Source of the DNA: Stentor roeselii
Lineage: Eukaryota > Ciliophora > Heterotrichea > Heterotrichida > Stentoridae
Assembly: GCA_006503475.1 (NCBI GenBank)
Contig: RSEH01000098.1
Coordinates: 62,001-126,000, forward strand
DNA length: 64,000 nt
Reading direction: 5' to 3'
The notes beneath the pieces are model-generated. The model had not been told where the DNA came from. It saw only the letters and a program-made list of their open reading frames with translations, and did no database searches. How positions within the stretch are numbered: the first letter of the stretch is position 1; each line of letters opens with the position of its first letter. Position numbers and translations under genes: made by a program. This document shows, piece by piece, positions 1 through 9,457 of this stretch.

Positions 1-3000
1 ATGAACATCGACTCAGCTCCTGTCCCTGAAGACTTATCAGGACATGTTTCTCATTTAAGAGGAATTTTTGAGACCCTTGATGAAGACTTACTTAAACTTG
101 CTCTGGAAAAATGTAGTTTTAATGTTGAGGAAACTGTCATGTTTCTTCTTGATGAACCAAACCAGGACAGGCTTAAAACTCAACTCGCTGTTAAAAAAGT
201 ACCTGAAGTTCAGGAAGGTTCTTATAAGTTAAGTGAAATTTTAAGTGATTCTCAGGAATATTTCGAACTTTTGTTTAAACTTCTCAGGTTCGGGAATTAT
301 AAATTGGAAGAAAATGTTTGGAAAATTTTGGATAAGGTTCCAGTTAATAAACAGATCTTTCATGCTATTAATGAAGTTGATGGAAGTGAGGATTGGAGTG
401 AGTTGTTTGATCGCAACTCTATTCATAAATTGCTTTATTCGTTGAGGATTGTTGATAAGATACTTGTTGGAGAAGCTGATCAGTGGAAACAAGTTTTTTT
501 TGAATTAGGTGGAGCGCATCATTTGTATATGATTCTTGCGGAATATAGGGAGTTTGGACTTTATGGGTTTACTGAAGCCAGGGTGTTAGACTGTCTTTTG
601 AGGATTGTTGGAAATTTCTTGATGTCCAGTCAACTAATCAGTGAAGTCTGGGGCATAGTCGACTGCCGACTACTGCTAAACTGCGCTTTAGAAATAATAG
701 AAGAATCCTCAAAATACAACTACCGAATGGAAGTATACCTAGCCCGTACCCTCGACTTCCTAGTAATCCTTCTCCGCCACGACCCAAACCTATTATCAGA
801 AGTTTATTCTCGTTCCATCTTCGACTTCCTAATCTCAACAGTCCTTCTAAACTCCTCCGAATCCTCCATCCGAGAATCAATCGTAAACGCAGTCTCCTTA
901 ATAATCAGTTCCTTCGAGCCAAGTTCATCAAAAACTCCAGAAACTTTAAAATCCTCTGAAAACTCAGAATTTTCCGACCATTGCGAAAGTGACCCAGTGA
1001 AGCACTTCTGGAGAATCTTGCAAGAAAAGCTTCCAAAAGACAACAACTTGAACTGTGACGAGTTTTTCAAGCTTTCTTCAGTCATTCTTCAAAGAAACCC
1101 AGACGTTGAGGTCGGCTTCGCCGACCTGTGCATTGATTTCATTTCAACGCGAGAGGTGATTGAAGACCGGAAAGAGCTGAACCAGGACAAAGTAGTGACT
1201 GGTTATTTGTTGTTGCTTAAAGAAATGCTGAGAATTTTTCCGAAAAAGGGAAGTTCTGAGCTTTTACTGGAACTTTACAGTAGTTTGTTTGATTTGGACT
1301 TGAGTCGGCTTGTTGGGCTAGGGTCGACTCCGAAGTATAAACATCCGGTCACGAGAAAAGCTGCTTTTGAATTGATTTTAATGATTGCTAGGCAGGAGAA
1401 AACTCAGGCTGATAGACTTTTTGATTTACTTTGGAATAGCAGGTGCTTGGAACGTGAGGAAGAGAAAGTTAAGTCGGATGGTGGAAGTCCATGGCCGGCT
1501 TATGTCAGCTCTTATAAGACTGAACCGGATTTAAGGCTTAAGTCACCTGTCGGGTTTGTTGGACTTAGGAACTTTGGAAGTACTTGCTATCTTAATTCTC
1601 TCATGCAACAACTTTTTATGATTGAGGATTTGAAAGATAGCATTTTGAATGCTTCTTTGAAAAGTGGACTTAGAGAAGATAGTCTTTTGTATCAGTTGAA
1701 ATTTCTTATGTGCAGTTTAATCTATTCTGAAAAAGAATGTCACGAGCCAGCTGGATTCTGCATAGCCTTTAAAGGATACGACGGCGAATCAATAAACCCA
1801 AGAATTCAACAAGACGCTGACGAGTTTTTAAGTCTTTTACTAGATAAGATCGAAGACGAACTAAAAGAAACTGAAAGTCAAGAAATCATCAGAAAACATG
1901 TGGGAGGAAGTTTTGTACATGAAATTGAGTCCTGTGAAGATAACTTTCCTTACCACAGCGAAAGAGAAGAGCATTTTTTTAGAATTTCTTTGGATGTCAA
2001 GAACAAAAAGAATATCGCTGAAGCTCTTGACTTTTTCATTAAAGCTGAGGTCCTTGATGGCGATAATAAATACTTCTGTGATACTTATAATACGAAAATA
2101 TCTGCTAAAAAAAGATGTCTTGTGAAAGGACTTGAAAATACGGTCATTGTGCACTTGAAAAGGTTTGAATTTGATTTAGATACTATGCAAAGAGTCAAGG
2201 TTAATGACTACTGTGAATTCCCTCAGAATATTAATTTAAAGACTTGGTGTAAGGAACAGGGAGAAACTGACGATTACTACGAGTTCGAGCTTGCCGGAGT
2301 CTTACTTCATTCAGGTGGAGCAGATTCAGGCCACTACACTTCCATAATAAAAGACCGTAAATCTCAAATCTGGTACCGATTCGACGACCGATACGTTGAA
2401 AAATACAACATCCAAAACCTCTCAAACGACTGTTTCGGAGGCGAGACGATGTTCAACTGGGGTGGAAGTTCCCAGTCCTACGCTCAGACGAAAAACGCTT
2501 ACATGTTAGTCTACGAGCGCAAAGCCATCTCAAAAATAACAAAAATAAACCCAGTTGAATCCTCAGGGCTCTGCGAAATAATCGAAACAATAAAAAAGCA
2601 AAATTTGAAATTCTTCAAAGATTTGCTGTACCTCGACCCAGGCTACTACGACTTCATTCGCGAATTCAGTCAAATCTACGAATTTCAAGAAAACTTTGAA
2701 TACAACCCAGATTTTTCACTGTCATCCGAGTTGAAAGAACAGATAAAATTCACTAAATTCATTGAAAATAACTGGGAAATGTCTACCTTGACCAAAAAAG
2801 AAATACTTTCACATCCGGACTACTTGAAATTAGAAATTTTTCAAGAGAAAGAAAATGATAGAAGTTTTAAACTGTTGAAGTTTATAACGACTTTCGCTTT
2901 AGAGATATTTTTTAACTCGAAAAATTTTGAAGTTATTCAAGAGTGGGTGCGAAACTCGAGGCAGTATTTTTTGAAACATCTTCCAGCTTCTGCCTGGCTT

Positions 3001-4173
3001 TTAGGATACCTGTTAGAAAACCAGGATTTCATTAGAGAAGTCTTATTCGAGGCTAAAGACTGGAGCTTGAAAGAAGACTTTTCTTTGTTTTTAGGAAAAA
3101 TCGCAGGAATTTTAAGCTTTCAAGAAAACAACCTTCTTACCAACACAATCAGTTTAGTTGAAATAGAAAAGTTGCCTTTTTCTGAGAATTACCCTCGATA
3201 TTGTTTTTACCAGCACATCTTTCAAGCAGTTTCTTCACGATTTCTCCATTTTTTGATTAAAAGTCTTTTAAAGGACTACCTGAAGCCGACTCGTCGAGTT
3301 TCAGACTTTTTGAAGATCCTTCGAACAGTGCTTGACTCGAACCCGACGACCCGTTTGCTTCTTTTGAAACTCGATACAATGACTGAGCTGCTTTCAATAG
3401 TAGTTCAAAACGACAAGCCTTTGACATTAGAAGAGATTGAAGAAGTCTTTTCAATCTGCAGTAGTCTTTTAATCCTAACACGAACTTACGCGATGAACCA
3501 GTCAAGTTCAAGCCCCTACCCGACGATTTTAAAGCTAGACGAGACAGTCGAGTCATTTTTATCAGAATACAGGACCCAGCGCATGTTTCTCACTTATTTC
3601 CAGTCAACTTCCGTAGAGTCAATCATAATTCACATGTGTTGGGAAAATTTCAAAACAAGTTCTGATTACCTTGAAAACTTCATCGATTACTTCTTCGTTC
3701 ACAAGTCAGACCTGGTAGTCGCTTTTAAGTACCTGAAAGTCATTGAAAAACTTTTAAAAATTGAAGACTCGATTCAGTTAAAACGTGTTGAAGAGTTGAT
3801 TTCAGGTGACTTGTTTAAACCTTTTCATCACTCGATCACAAGAGTTAACTTTTTTGATAACCTTCAAAGAATTAAAAACTCGCATTCGGCTTTTGTCATG
3901 AATGTCGTTATTTGGTGGTCGCAGGTGATTGAACAGGTACAACTCGTGCCTGGTCTCTGCGAAAAACATCAGGAAAAGTTTAGATGGATCGTTGAAGACG
4001 TTTTCGATTATCAAATAGGCCAAGATTACCCAAATTTCTTTAGTAAAGGACTTGAATTTGATGATACTTTTCAAGAAGCACTTAAAGCTTTCAGGAAATT
4101 CGTGAAAAGTGATGATGAAAGTAGTGTTGAAGCTGAAATGAAAGATTCGAATGTTCTTTTTGGAGAGAATTAA
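1..4173 (+). CDS. Giant USP-family deubiquitinase (USP9X/24/34-like), 5' end outside the window
   Basis: Ubiquitin-specific cysteine protease that removes ubiquitin from proteins. Of 1390 visible residues, about 14-56 form a UBA/CUE-like helical unit, 70-480 are helical-repeat-like, and the USP domain spans about 516-845. Its Cys box GLRNFGSTCYLN has catalytic C529 and oxyanion N524; the His box has GHY with H778, followed by FDD at 794-796. About 540 further helical residues follow, as in very long USPs. The ATG at base 1 is probably an internal Met: the paralog at 42677 continues about 870 residues further upstream, including a ubiquitin-like domain, before the matching point. The frame has no interruption. 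It ends 16 nt from the convergent COA5-like stop. Substrates cannot be told from sequence. USP assignment is very sure; the true start is unknown. Confidence 0.93.
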   Translation: MNIDSAPVPEDLSGHVSHLRGIFETLDEDLLKLALEKCSFNVEETVMFLLDEPNQDRLKTQLAVKKVPEVQEGSYKLSEILSDSQEYFELLFKLLRFGNYKLEENVWKILDKVPVNKQIFHAINEVDGSEDWSELFDRNSIHKLLYSLRIVDKILVGEADQWKQVFFELGGAHHLYMILAEYREFGLYGFTEARVLDCLLRIVGNFLMSSQLISEVWGIVDCRLLLNCALEIIEESSKYNYRMEVYLARTLDFLVILLRHDPNLLSEVYSRSIFDFLISTVLLNSSESSIRESIVNAVSLIISSFEPSSSKTPETLKSSENSEFSDHCESDPVKHFWRILQEKLPKDNNLNCDEFFKLSSVILQRNPDVEVGFADLCIDFISTREVIEDRKELNQDKVVTGYLLLLKEMLRIFPKKGSSELLLELYSSLFDLDLSRLVGLGSTPKYKHPVTRKAAFELILMIARQEKTQADRLFDLLWNSRCLEREEEKVKSDGGSPWPAYVSSYKTEPDLRLKSPVGFVGLRNFGSTCYLNSLMQQLFMIEDLKDSILNASLKSGLREDSLLYQLKFLMCSLIYSEKECHEPAGFCIAFKGYDGESINPRIQQDADEFLSLLLDKIEDELKETESQEIIRKHVGGSFVHEIESCEDNFPYHSEREEHFFRISLDVKNKKNIAEALDFFIKAEVLDGDNKYFCDTYNTKISAKKRCLVKGLENTVIVHLKRFEFDLDTMQRVKVNDYCEFPQNINLKTWCKEQGETDDYYEFELAGVLLHSGGADSGHYTSIIKDRKSQIWYRFDDRYVEKYNIQNLSNDCFGGETMFNWGGSSQSYAQTKNAYMLVYERKAISKITKINPVESSGLCEIIETIKKQNLKFFKDLLYLDPGYYDFIREFSQIYEFQENFEYNPDFSLSSELKEQIKFTKFIENNWEMSTLTKKEILSHPDYLKLEIFQEKENDRSFKLLKFITTFALEIFFNSKNFEVIQEWVRNSRQYFLKHLPASAWLLGYLLENQDFIREVLFEAKDWSLKEDFSLFLGKIAGILSFQENNLLTNTISLVEIEKLPFSENYPRYCFYQHIFQAVSSRFLHFLIKSLLKDYLKPTRRVSDFLKILRTVLDSNPTTRLLLLKLDTMTELLSIVVQNDKPLTLEEIEEVFSICSSLLILTRTYAMNQSSSSPYPTILKLDETVESFLSEYRTQRMFLTYFQSTSVESIIIHMCWENFKTSSDYLENFIDYFFVHKSDLVVAFKYLKVIEKLLKIEDSIQLKRVEELISGDLFKPFHHSITRVNFFDNLQRIKNSHSAFVMNVVIWWSQVIEQVQLVPGLCEKHQEKFRWIVEDVFDYQIGQDYPNFFSKGLEFDDTFQEALKAFRKFVKSDDESSVEAEMKDSNVLFGEN

Positions 4174-4189
4174 GAGAATAGTTGGTTAA

Positions 4190-4459
4190 TTACTTATATG
4201 AGTCTTTCACGAAATGCTTCACGTGGTTTAATGAAAACTTCCTGCAGAGGTAGTATTCGGAGATCTGCTTACGACATACTTGAACTGTGTCGCTGTCGTT
4301 TTTTGTGCAATCGTGAAGGGTTCTTCCGCTTTCGAAACATGGAGTGGTTGAAATGCATCGGACTAGGTCTTCAGCTGGGTCGTGGCAGGTTTTGTTTATG
4401 TCTTTTAGACTGTCTCCGGTTTTGGCCCAGTTTGAGATTCTTTCAAGGAATCCAACCAT
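4190..4459 (-). CDS. COA5: COA5/PET191-like cytochrome c oxidase assembly factor
   Basis: An 89-residue twin-cysteine protein. The six cysteines follow the PET191/COA5 order: Cys near residue 25, RC near 35, PC near 41, DC near 51, then VC and LCRK near 62-72, with a basic C-terminus. Family members are small intermembrane-space proteins needed to assemble cytochrome c oxidase, with cysteines oxidised into disulfides by the Mia40 pathway. Length fits the family. The ATG at 4457-4459 is the only good start. It lies tail to tail with the USP gene (16 nt) and 21 nt downstream of the next minus-strand gene. The call rests on cysteine spacing and overall pattern; another CHCH-type protein is the alternative. 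Confidence 0.75.
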   Translation of the reverse strand: MVGFLERISNWAKTGDSLKDINKTCHDPAEDLVRCISTTPCFESGRTLHDCTKNDSDTVQVCRKQISEYYLCRKFSLNHVKHFVKDSYK

Positions 4460-4480
4460 AAAATATCTAAATATGACGAT

Positions 4481-5527
4481 TTAATTAAGTTTATACAGCA
4501 AAGCCTTCAAAGCATCAATCATCTGATCCATTTCTTTAACTTTCAGCATATCCTTTAATTTATAAATCAGTTCTCCTTCCAGACTTTGCTTCAACTTCAT
4601 ATACTCTTCAAGCAGTCTAGTAATCCACTTCCAAATCTGCTTACAACTTGGAGAGCTCTGAAAAGTTCCTTCAGGCGAGCATTGAACCATCATTTTCGCG
4701 ATCATTTCAACAATCTGTTTATCCTTCTTAAGTTTAGAGTGATGCGCCTTTAAATGAGAAAGTCTAGGAATCAATTCTTCCAAAGAGTTGACTGCCAACA
4801 TTTTCATAATTTCATGACAAACCCATTTGCTTGACTTGTCATGACGAGTCGTCAAAGGTGGAGACGCTGAAAGCTTTTCAGGAATTCTGAGCCGTTCAAA
4901 GTCGAACTTTTTTATTTCGAATGGATTTGGAGATTTTGGACTTGCTTCTCTTTGGTATTTTCCTCTTGGAACTGGAGTTTTTTGCTTTTTTAGCGGCTCA
5001 AGTTCAGCTACTTCAAGTTTTAATTTAGAAATTTCGTTTTTTAGTTCGATTTCTTGTCTTTTCAACTGTTTTATGGAATTTTTCATTTCGTTTTCCTTGA
5101 AAGTCAAAGTGTCGACTAGGTCTTTAAGTGACTGGATCTCTTTTTCTTTGTTTTGCAAGATGGACTGAAGAGAATTTAAATTTTCAAGTAGTTCTTTGTT
5201 CTTTTCAAGTAGTTCTTTGTTCTTTTCACGCATTTTTTCAAGTGCTTTTTCGCCGGGTTTCTCTTGTTTTGGCATTTGTGTTGAAGGTTTGTATGGAAGG
5301 ACTGATTTTGGAAGGACTGACTTTTGGATTGACTCGGGTTTCTGGATTGCTGGGCTTTTTTGATTTAAAATCTTGGTGAATGAGGAACTTTGGCCTGTTT
5401 CTATCTTTTCGTCGCTATCTTCCTAAGTGGAGATTACGTCTTCTGTTAAACTTGTGCCAAGCGTTTGAAGTGTATCACGGATGTATTCGAATTTCTTTTG
5501 AATATTCGGGTCTTGAATGAATTCCAT
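4481..5527 (-). CDS. Coiled-coil protein with conserved-looking helical C-terminal domain
   Basis: Spliced gene: exon 1 is 5438-5527, exon 2 is 4481-5422, joined across a 15-nt GT...AG intron; the product is 343 residues. The first exon encodes MEFIQDPNIQ and the frame continues cleanly after splicing. Residues 31-80 are Ser/Lys/Pro-rich. Residues about 85-190 form a strong coiled coil that contains an exact tandem 7-residue duplication (EKNKELL twice). The last 120 residues are a compact helical region with Trp and Cys (KWVCHEIMKML, CKQIWKWITRLLEEYM). The C-terminal part faintly recalls centrosomal CEP70-type helical segments, but I would not name it. Likely cytoskeletal or scaffolding by composition only. 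Confidence 0.75.
5184..5229 (-). repeat. 21-bp tandem duplication inside a coding region
   Basis: Two adjacent identical copies of a 21-bp unit encode EKNKELL twice in the coiled-coil gene at 4481-5527. The exact match at third positions points to a recent duplication. Unit ends are approximate. Confidence 0.7.
5423..5437 (-). other. 15-nt intron
   Basis: GTAATCTCCACTTAG read on the minus strand, with A at intron position 10. Removing it joins two open exons in one frame. Confidence 0.85.
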
Positions 5528-6030
5528 TTATTTTTTAAGTGATTTGAAAGAAAGAATGGAAGATTTTGAATAATATTAATCTTTTTGAAGTAATTTGAAG
5601 AGAAGAATGGAAGAGTTTTGGATATATTTAAGACTTAAGTGGAGAAGAGATAGGTTTTATTTTATCTTTAGAATTTGGATTGAAATTGATAAAAACATTA
5701 TGAAAAAAGGCTCGATTATTAAGACTAATGCTTTGATGATAAAATTTCACATTTTTATCAAAGCTTTATAATAAGATAATTAATGAAGTATTAATTATTT
5801 CTAGGAGTAAATAATTTGAAGTTATTTTTAATGGATTAATTTAGCCTGCTATAAGAAGCTTAAAAATAGATACTATTCTTTTTAATTATCGTGAATTTTC
5901 ACTTTATCTATATAATTCAGTATTACTTTTACCATAAATTAATTCATTTTCATGTAATCAGTATTCCACCTTAAGACTTTCACAAATTTTAATCCAAATA
6001 GTTGATATCACTGAAAATATCATTAAATAA
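5528..6030. other. AT-rich spacer without recognisable gene
   Basis: Lies between two minus-strand genes. Very AT-rich, with short stops in all frames. No RNA gene, repeat or promoter motif that I can defend. It should hold the promoter of the gene starting at 5527. Confidence 0.6.
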
Positions 6031-7491
6031 TTAAAGGTTTTCAAGTACTTTCAACTTTGCCTTGATAGAAGTAATAATAAGCTTATCCACACTTTTAGTC
6101 TGGTTAATCGAATTAATCGATAAAGGTTTAGTCTCAGTAGCGAGTTCCTTTTTCCTCGCAATATCCTGTAATCTTCCCGCAGCTTTAACAACCTCTTTTA
6201 AATCCTCATCACTTTTATTAAAATCTTCAAGTCGACTCTTAATAAAACTTTCTAAAGTTTTTTCACTTTCTCTAATTTTCCCAAATTCCATTTTTTTCCT
6301 TATCAATTCCAAATAATCAACATTTTTCGGTTCCTTCAAAACTCTAGGTGGAGGAATCATTGTATTAGGTTGAAAAGTGTGAGGCTTCCAATTTTTCGAG
6401 TCAACAGAAGCCGAGTCTCTGATTTTTTTTGTTCTTGTTTCATGATTTGTTGATTTTTTCCTGAGTTGAATTTCGAAATCTGGTTCATCAGGGGCTAAAA
6501 GTTCATGAATCAATTCTGAGTACTTTGCTTTCATTTCAAGTCTTTTTTTTTTGTCTTCAATATCTTTAAGTTTCGCTTCTTCAGTTTTTCTGTCTTCTTC
6601 CATGAGACGAAGAGCCCAGGAGTTAAGAGAAACACTTGTCGATCTCGGAATTTCTGACATTTTTTCTTTTCTTTCTTGTTCAAGTCGTGCCATTGTGAAT
6701 TTTTTCTGATTTTGATACCATTTTTCGTGGTTTTTTAAAGCTTCTTGGTTGAATGGAGCGAAAAAAGCACTTTTTTTCTTCAGTTCTTCTTTTCGCTTTT
6801 CAAGAGCTGGGATCTCTACTTTTCTTTTAAAGTTTTCTTCAAGTTTCAGAAAAAGAGGTTTTTCATAAAAATCAGGACTTGTTGTTTTAGAATTTTTCAA
6901 GTTTAAAAGAAAATTTTCACGTTTTTGACGATTTTCTCTAAAGTTTTCCAGTTGTTTTAAACGAGTTTTTTCTCTTTTTTCTTTCATTTGAACTGCGAGC
7001 TGAAGGTCGTTTTCTTCAAGTTGTTTGACTTTTCTTTTGATTTTCTCGCTTTGCAATTGGAAGTTTTTTTGAGATTCTTTTCTGAGTTGGGAAAACTTTT
7101 TTATGGCTTCTTCCAAGTCTTCTGCTCGTTTTTTATCTTCTTTGAATTGTTTTTTTTGATAGTTTTGTTCGGTTTCTGTTGTTTTGAATGGAGTTTTTGA
7201 TGAGAGATCTTCGATGTTTTGCTTTACTTGCTGGAGTTTTGCTTCAAGTTGTTGACGTGAGATTAAAGCTGCTTTTAGTTTTGATGCTCTGATCTTATCT
7301 TCTAGTTTTGATGGATTTGTGAGTTTTTCTATCAGTGGCTTTAATGAGCTTTGGGGATGATTTGAGAGGATGAATTTTTTTTGTATTTTTAGGTTTATTG
7401 TTTTGAGAATGGTCTTCAGGGTGTTGAGATGTCCAAATGGAAGCGATTTTAGAAGCTGGGAAAAATAATTTTCAAGACTGGTCGTTTCCAT
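6031..7491 (-). CDS. Highly charged coiled-coil protein, function unknown
   Basis: 486 residues starting at a clear ATG (7489-7491). Residues about 45-430 are dominated by Lys/Glu/Gln heptads typical of long coiled coils. Short breaks are rich in Pro and Ser (for example PRSTSVSLNSWALRLMEED near 285-305 and LLAPDEPDFEIQLRKK near 340-360). No catalytic domain, zinc ligands or membrane segment is visible. Such proteins in ciliates are often cytoskeletal or basal-body components, but that is only a guess from composition. Upstream 164 nt separate it from the divergent ankyrin gene, which must share this promoter region. Confidence 0.75.
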   Translation of the reverse strand: METTSLENYFSQLLKSLPFGHLNTLKTILKTINLKIQKKFILSNHPQSSLKPLIEKLTNPSKLEDKIRASKLKAALISRQQLEAKLQQVKQNIEDLSSKTPFKTTETEQNYQKKQFKEDKKRAEDLEEAIKKFSQLRKESQKNFQLQSEKIKRKVKQLEENDLQLAVQMKEKREKTRLKQLENFRENRQKRENFLLNLKNSKTTSPDFYEKPLFLKLEENFKRKVEIPALEKRKEELKKKSAFFAPFNQEALKNHEKWYQNQKKFTMARLEQERKEKMSEIPRSTSVSLNSWALRLMEEDRKTEEAKLKDIEDKKKRLEMKAKYSELIHELLAPDEPDFEIQLRKKSTNHETRTKKIRDSASVDSKNWKPHTFQPNTMIPPPRVLKEPKNVDYLELIRKKMEFGKIRESEKTLESFIKSRLEDFNKSDEDLKEVVKAAGRLQDIARKKELATETKPLSINSINQTKSVDKLIITSIKAKLKVLENL

Positions 7492-7655
7492 TGTCCTGTT
7501 TATAATATTGTAATTCTGAACTGAACCTGAAATAATGAAAGCCTTAAAATTTTATATATAGTCTTTACTATCATCAATAATAAATCGAAATATTCTCCTC
7601 GCCTAAAAAATTTCCATAAATTTGGATTTCTAGACATTGAAAGAAAAATATAAAA

Positions 7656-8687
7656 ATGCACAAGCGAACCATTCTTCGAGCAAAAAGTGCGAATCGACAT
7701 ATCAAGATAGAAATAAGAAACTACGAAGACTACCTCGAAGAAGACCTATCAATGAACAAAGGAAAAGATCTCGAATTTTTATCAGCAGTATCATTAGGTC
7801 TAAACGGCCGAGTCAAGAAAATAATAAAGACAGGTCGTTACAATTTAAAAGTTCGAAACCGATCCGGCTGTAACGCGATGCATCTGGCAGCTAAAAAGAA
7901 CGACACAGAGTTACTCAAGATGATTTGTGAAAAAGGCGTCCCAGCAAGTTTAAAGAAATTAGTGACTCCAACAGTAACTCCATTCATGATCGCAGCAAAG
8001 CACGGGTGCAAAGAATCTCTTGAATACCTTCACCGTGAGGCAAGAGTTGACATAAAGATGAAAGACAACGAAGGTCTCGGCGCAGTTCACTACGCAGCAA
8101 TGGGAGGAAACTTAGAAAGTTTCATTTACCTGATAAAAGAAGCGAAATTAAGCTATAAAGACTGCAGCAATATAAATGGAAACAACATCCTTCATCTTGC
8201 CTGCAAACACGGGAACCTTCCAATCGTGAGGTACTGTTGCGAGACGCTTAAACTCGACCCTCATCAGTACAACTACGAAGGAGTCAGCACCTTGAGATTC
8301 GCTGTTGAAAACAACAAGCTTCACACGGCCATCTATCTTGTCAGTGTCTGGAATGTCAGCATGTTTTTACCTGATGATAAAGGAATCTCACCTATCGCTT
8401 ATGCTGCTTCTTATGAAGGAACTTTCAGAATTTTTCAGTACTTCGCTGAAGTCGCTCCTTCTGAAGCTCTTATTGAAGGAGATCTACTTTTGTCTAGGTC
8501 TGTTGAAGACCCTCCACTTACTCCGCTTAAAGCTGCGATTAAGTTTAAAAATCGGAAAGTTGTTGAATTGATTCATAGTAAAACGCAGGTTAGGAGGAAA
8601 TCTTATGTGCTTTGGATTTTTAGAAATAGTGAGATTTTAGCGAAATTGGATGGTGATATTATTAGAAATGTAATTAATTTTACTTAA
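7656..8687 (+). CDS. Ankyrin-repeat protein
   Basis: 343 residues beginning at ATG 7656. About seven ankyrin-like repeats run from residue 45 to 310. Typical repeat signatures are GCNAMHLAAKKNDTELLKMI, TPFMIAAKHGCKESLEYL, GLGAVHYAAMGGNLESFIYL and NNILHLACKHGNLPIVRYC. Ankyrin repeats bind other proteins. No enzymatic or membrane domain is attached, so the partner and role are unknown. The short basic N-terminus (MHKRTILRAKSANRH) is not a convincing targeting signal. It is divergent from the coiled-coil gene upstream. Confidence 0.88.
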   Translation: MHKRTILRAKSANRHIKIEIRNYEDYLEEDLSMNKGKDLEFLSAVSLGLNGRVKKIIKTGRYNLKVRNRSGCNAMHLAAKKNDTELLKMICEKGVPASLKKLVTPTVTPFMIAAKHGCKESLEYLHREARVDIKMKDNEGLGAVHYAAMGGNLESFIYLIKEAKLSYKDCSNINGNNILHLACKHGNLPIVRYCCETLKLDPHQYNYEGVSTLRFAVENNKLHTAIYLVSVWNVSMFLPDDKGISPIAYAASYEGTFRIFQYFAEVAPSEALIEGDLLLSRSVEDPPLTPLKAAIKFKNRKVVELIHSKTQVRRKSYVLWIFRNSEILAKLDGDIIRNVINFT

Positions 8688-8962
8688 GTTTTGGATTTTA
8701 GTGGATTGTGACTGGAATTCAGAGGCTTTGATTTTAAAGGTCTTTTTCACATTTAATATAATTTTAATTTCAGATATTATTTGAATAAAGTTCTTAGATT
8801 ACTGTAAAAAAATCTTATTTCACAGATTTTTATCAGAAGAGTCGATTTATTATTCCTGCAAAAAATTTTATAATTTTTCTTGATTTTTTTTCCTATTTTT
8901 TTTTCGATTTTTTAAAATTCGATCGATGGCATTCCTTAATTTTCCAAAATAAACAGAGAAAG

Positions 8963-9391
8963 ATGGACAAGACAAAGAATTCAGTGATCTCTCCACTGAA
9001 TGTTGAATCACTAGGTCTAAAAGATCATTTGAATGCTTTCCAATCTGAGTCCAAACCAAAGCCTTTCGCTCGATTTTCAAGGATTTCTAAACAAGCAGGG
9101 ATGAAGATTCGGCATATTTCAATTCCTTGCACAACCGAATTTTCAAATTACGTGACTCCGAAGCATTTAACATTAAACCCAGGGGAAACTCCAGGGCAAC
9201 TTAAAGTATTTAAAGCATTTTCAACGCCAACGAAGAGATTAAATGCTCGAAATAGGCCAGGAAGACTTATTCCTCTGAACCAAATGTCTGAAAACTCAAA
9301 AAAACCCATGTTGCATGATTTTTTATTGAAATTTGGTCCAAGTTTAAACAAAATGTTGATACAAAGAAGAAGTCTAAAAGATGATCTTTAA
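8963..9391 (+). CDS. Small basic protein, unknown
   Basis: 142 residues from ATG 8963. Rich in Lys, Arg, Ser and Pro, with few hydrophobic stretches; probably largely disordered. Segments such as VTPKHLTLNPGETPG and RLNARNRPGRLIPLNQ are not recognisable family motifs. The reverse strand carries a 67-residue open frame here, but this strand has the better composition and a full-length ATG frame. It is tail to tail with the MYND-kinase gene (66 nt). Confidence 0.55.
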   Translation: MDKTKNSVISPLNVESLGLKDHLNAFQSESKPKPFARFSRISKQAGMKIRHISIPCTTEFSNYVTPKHLTLNPGETPGQLKVFKAFSTPTKRLNARNRPGRLIPLNQMSENSKKPMLHDFLLKFGPSLNKMLIQRRSLKDDL

Positions 9392-9457
9392 GAATGACAG
9401 TGAAATCTCCATTCAAAAATTAAGAAATAATAAAAATAATCATTAACTAATGATATT